DNA of 5,064 bases from Deltaproteobacteria bacterium (lineage in GTDB: Bacteria > Desulfobacterota > WTBG01), in the NCBI GenBank assembly GCA_013139225.1, contig WTBG01000148.1, positions 1 through 5,064 on the forward strand, in the 5' to 3' direction. This document shows, piece by piece, positions 4,840 through 5,064 of the stretch (the first letter of the stretch is position 1; each line of letters starts with the position of its first letter). Position numbers and translations under genes: made by a program. A model generated the notes under the pieces. The model did not search any database and was not told the DNA's origin. It saw only the letters and a list, made by a program, of their open reading frames with translations.

Positions 4840-5064
4840 ATGGGTACAATGAAAACGGCAACAGCCAGGGCATTGCTAGACCCTGAAATTAAAAAACAGG
4901 CTGAAGGTATCCTTCAGGATTTAGGTCTGTCCGTTTCAAAATCATTTGAGTTGTTTTACCGACAGGTTATCGCCCAGCATGGATTGCCTTTTGAGCTTCA
5001 GGTCCCAAACAAAAAGACGATGAGGGCTATTGAAAACTCAAGGCAGGGGAAAGGCAAAACTTTT
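4840..5064 (+). CDS. RelB/DinJ-family antitoxin, C-terminus cut by window end
   Basis: Seventy-five codons are open to the window end. Residues 1-45 fit the ribbon-helix-helix dimerisation and DNA-binding part: strand TATARALLD (6-14), helix EIKKQAEGILQDLG (16-29), then LSVSKSFELFYRQVIA (30-45). HGLPFELQVPN (47-57) matches the GLPF/ALPF-E/D-L-x-x-PN signature of DinJ/RelB, and RAIENSRQG (62-70) resembles the DinJ continuation. In the cell it would neutralise a RelE/YafQ-type mRNA endonuclease, expected just downstream outside the window, and repress its own promoter. GGAGG at 4830-4834 sits 5 bases before the ATG at 4840. An in-frame ATG at 4828 overlaps that site, and one at 4849 is too far from it, so 4840 is preferred. 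Transcription diverges from the symporter, so it is not part of the cell-wall cluster. Confidence 0.88.
   Translation, partial: MGTMKTATARALLDPEIKKQAEGILQDLGLSVSKSFELFYRQVIAQHGLPFELQVPNKKTMRAIENSRQGKGKTF

Overview
The window holds a minus-strand cluster of genes for uptake and breakdown of peptidoglycan sugars, followed at the right edge by the start of a plus-strand antitoxin gene. In transcription order (right to left) the cluster is: a sodium:solute symporter (4681-3230), a NagZ-type family GH3 beta-N-acetylhexosaminidase (3093-1543), a DUF1343/GH171 protein of the NamZ (exo-beta-N-acetylmuramidase) family (1532-357), and the first 41 codons of a sugar-1-phosphate nucleotidyltransferase with the MurU/ManC-type N-terminus (124 to the window edge). 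NagZ and NamZ are 10 bases apart and look translationally coupled. The other two gaps hold dispersed repeats.

Inferred joint role: NamZ removes a non-reducing-end MurNAc and NagZ removes a non-reducing-end GlcNAc, so the pair can take cell-wall glycan fragments apart alternately. Neither protein starts with a signal peptide, so both probably act in the cytosol on fragments brought in by a transporter. The symporter is the obvious candidate for that. If the edge nucleotidyltransferase is MurU-like, the freed MurNAc could be returned to UDP-MurNAc, which would need an AmgK-like sugar kinase just outside the window.

Region by region: 1-124 is the partial nucleotidyltransferase. 125-356 is non-coding, with two oppositely oriented arrays of a GTTRCGR-like 7-base unit, an ATTCCCTC/GAGGGAAT inverted pair, and a hairpin over the namZ stop codon. 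357-1532 is namZ and 1543-3093 is nagZ. 3094-3229 has three CACAGA units, an AT-rich promoter candidate and a GCCC-GAA-GGGC repeat element of the dispersed kind. 3230-4681 is the symporter, whose last codons run into an AATTC periodic tract. 4682-4839 is a divergent regulatory region with two TTGACA promoters and a 27-base near-perfect operator palindrome. 4840-5064 is a RelB/DinJ antitoxin, cut by the window end, whose toxin gene should lie just beyond.

Organism: a bacterium of moderate GC content with many degenerate intergenic repeats. My impression is an environmental Gram-negative-type lineage such as Planctomycetota (anammox group), Omnitrophota or a deltaproteobacterial relative. This is a weak inference from repeat style and gene content, not a firm assignment.
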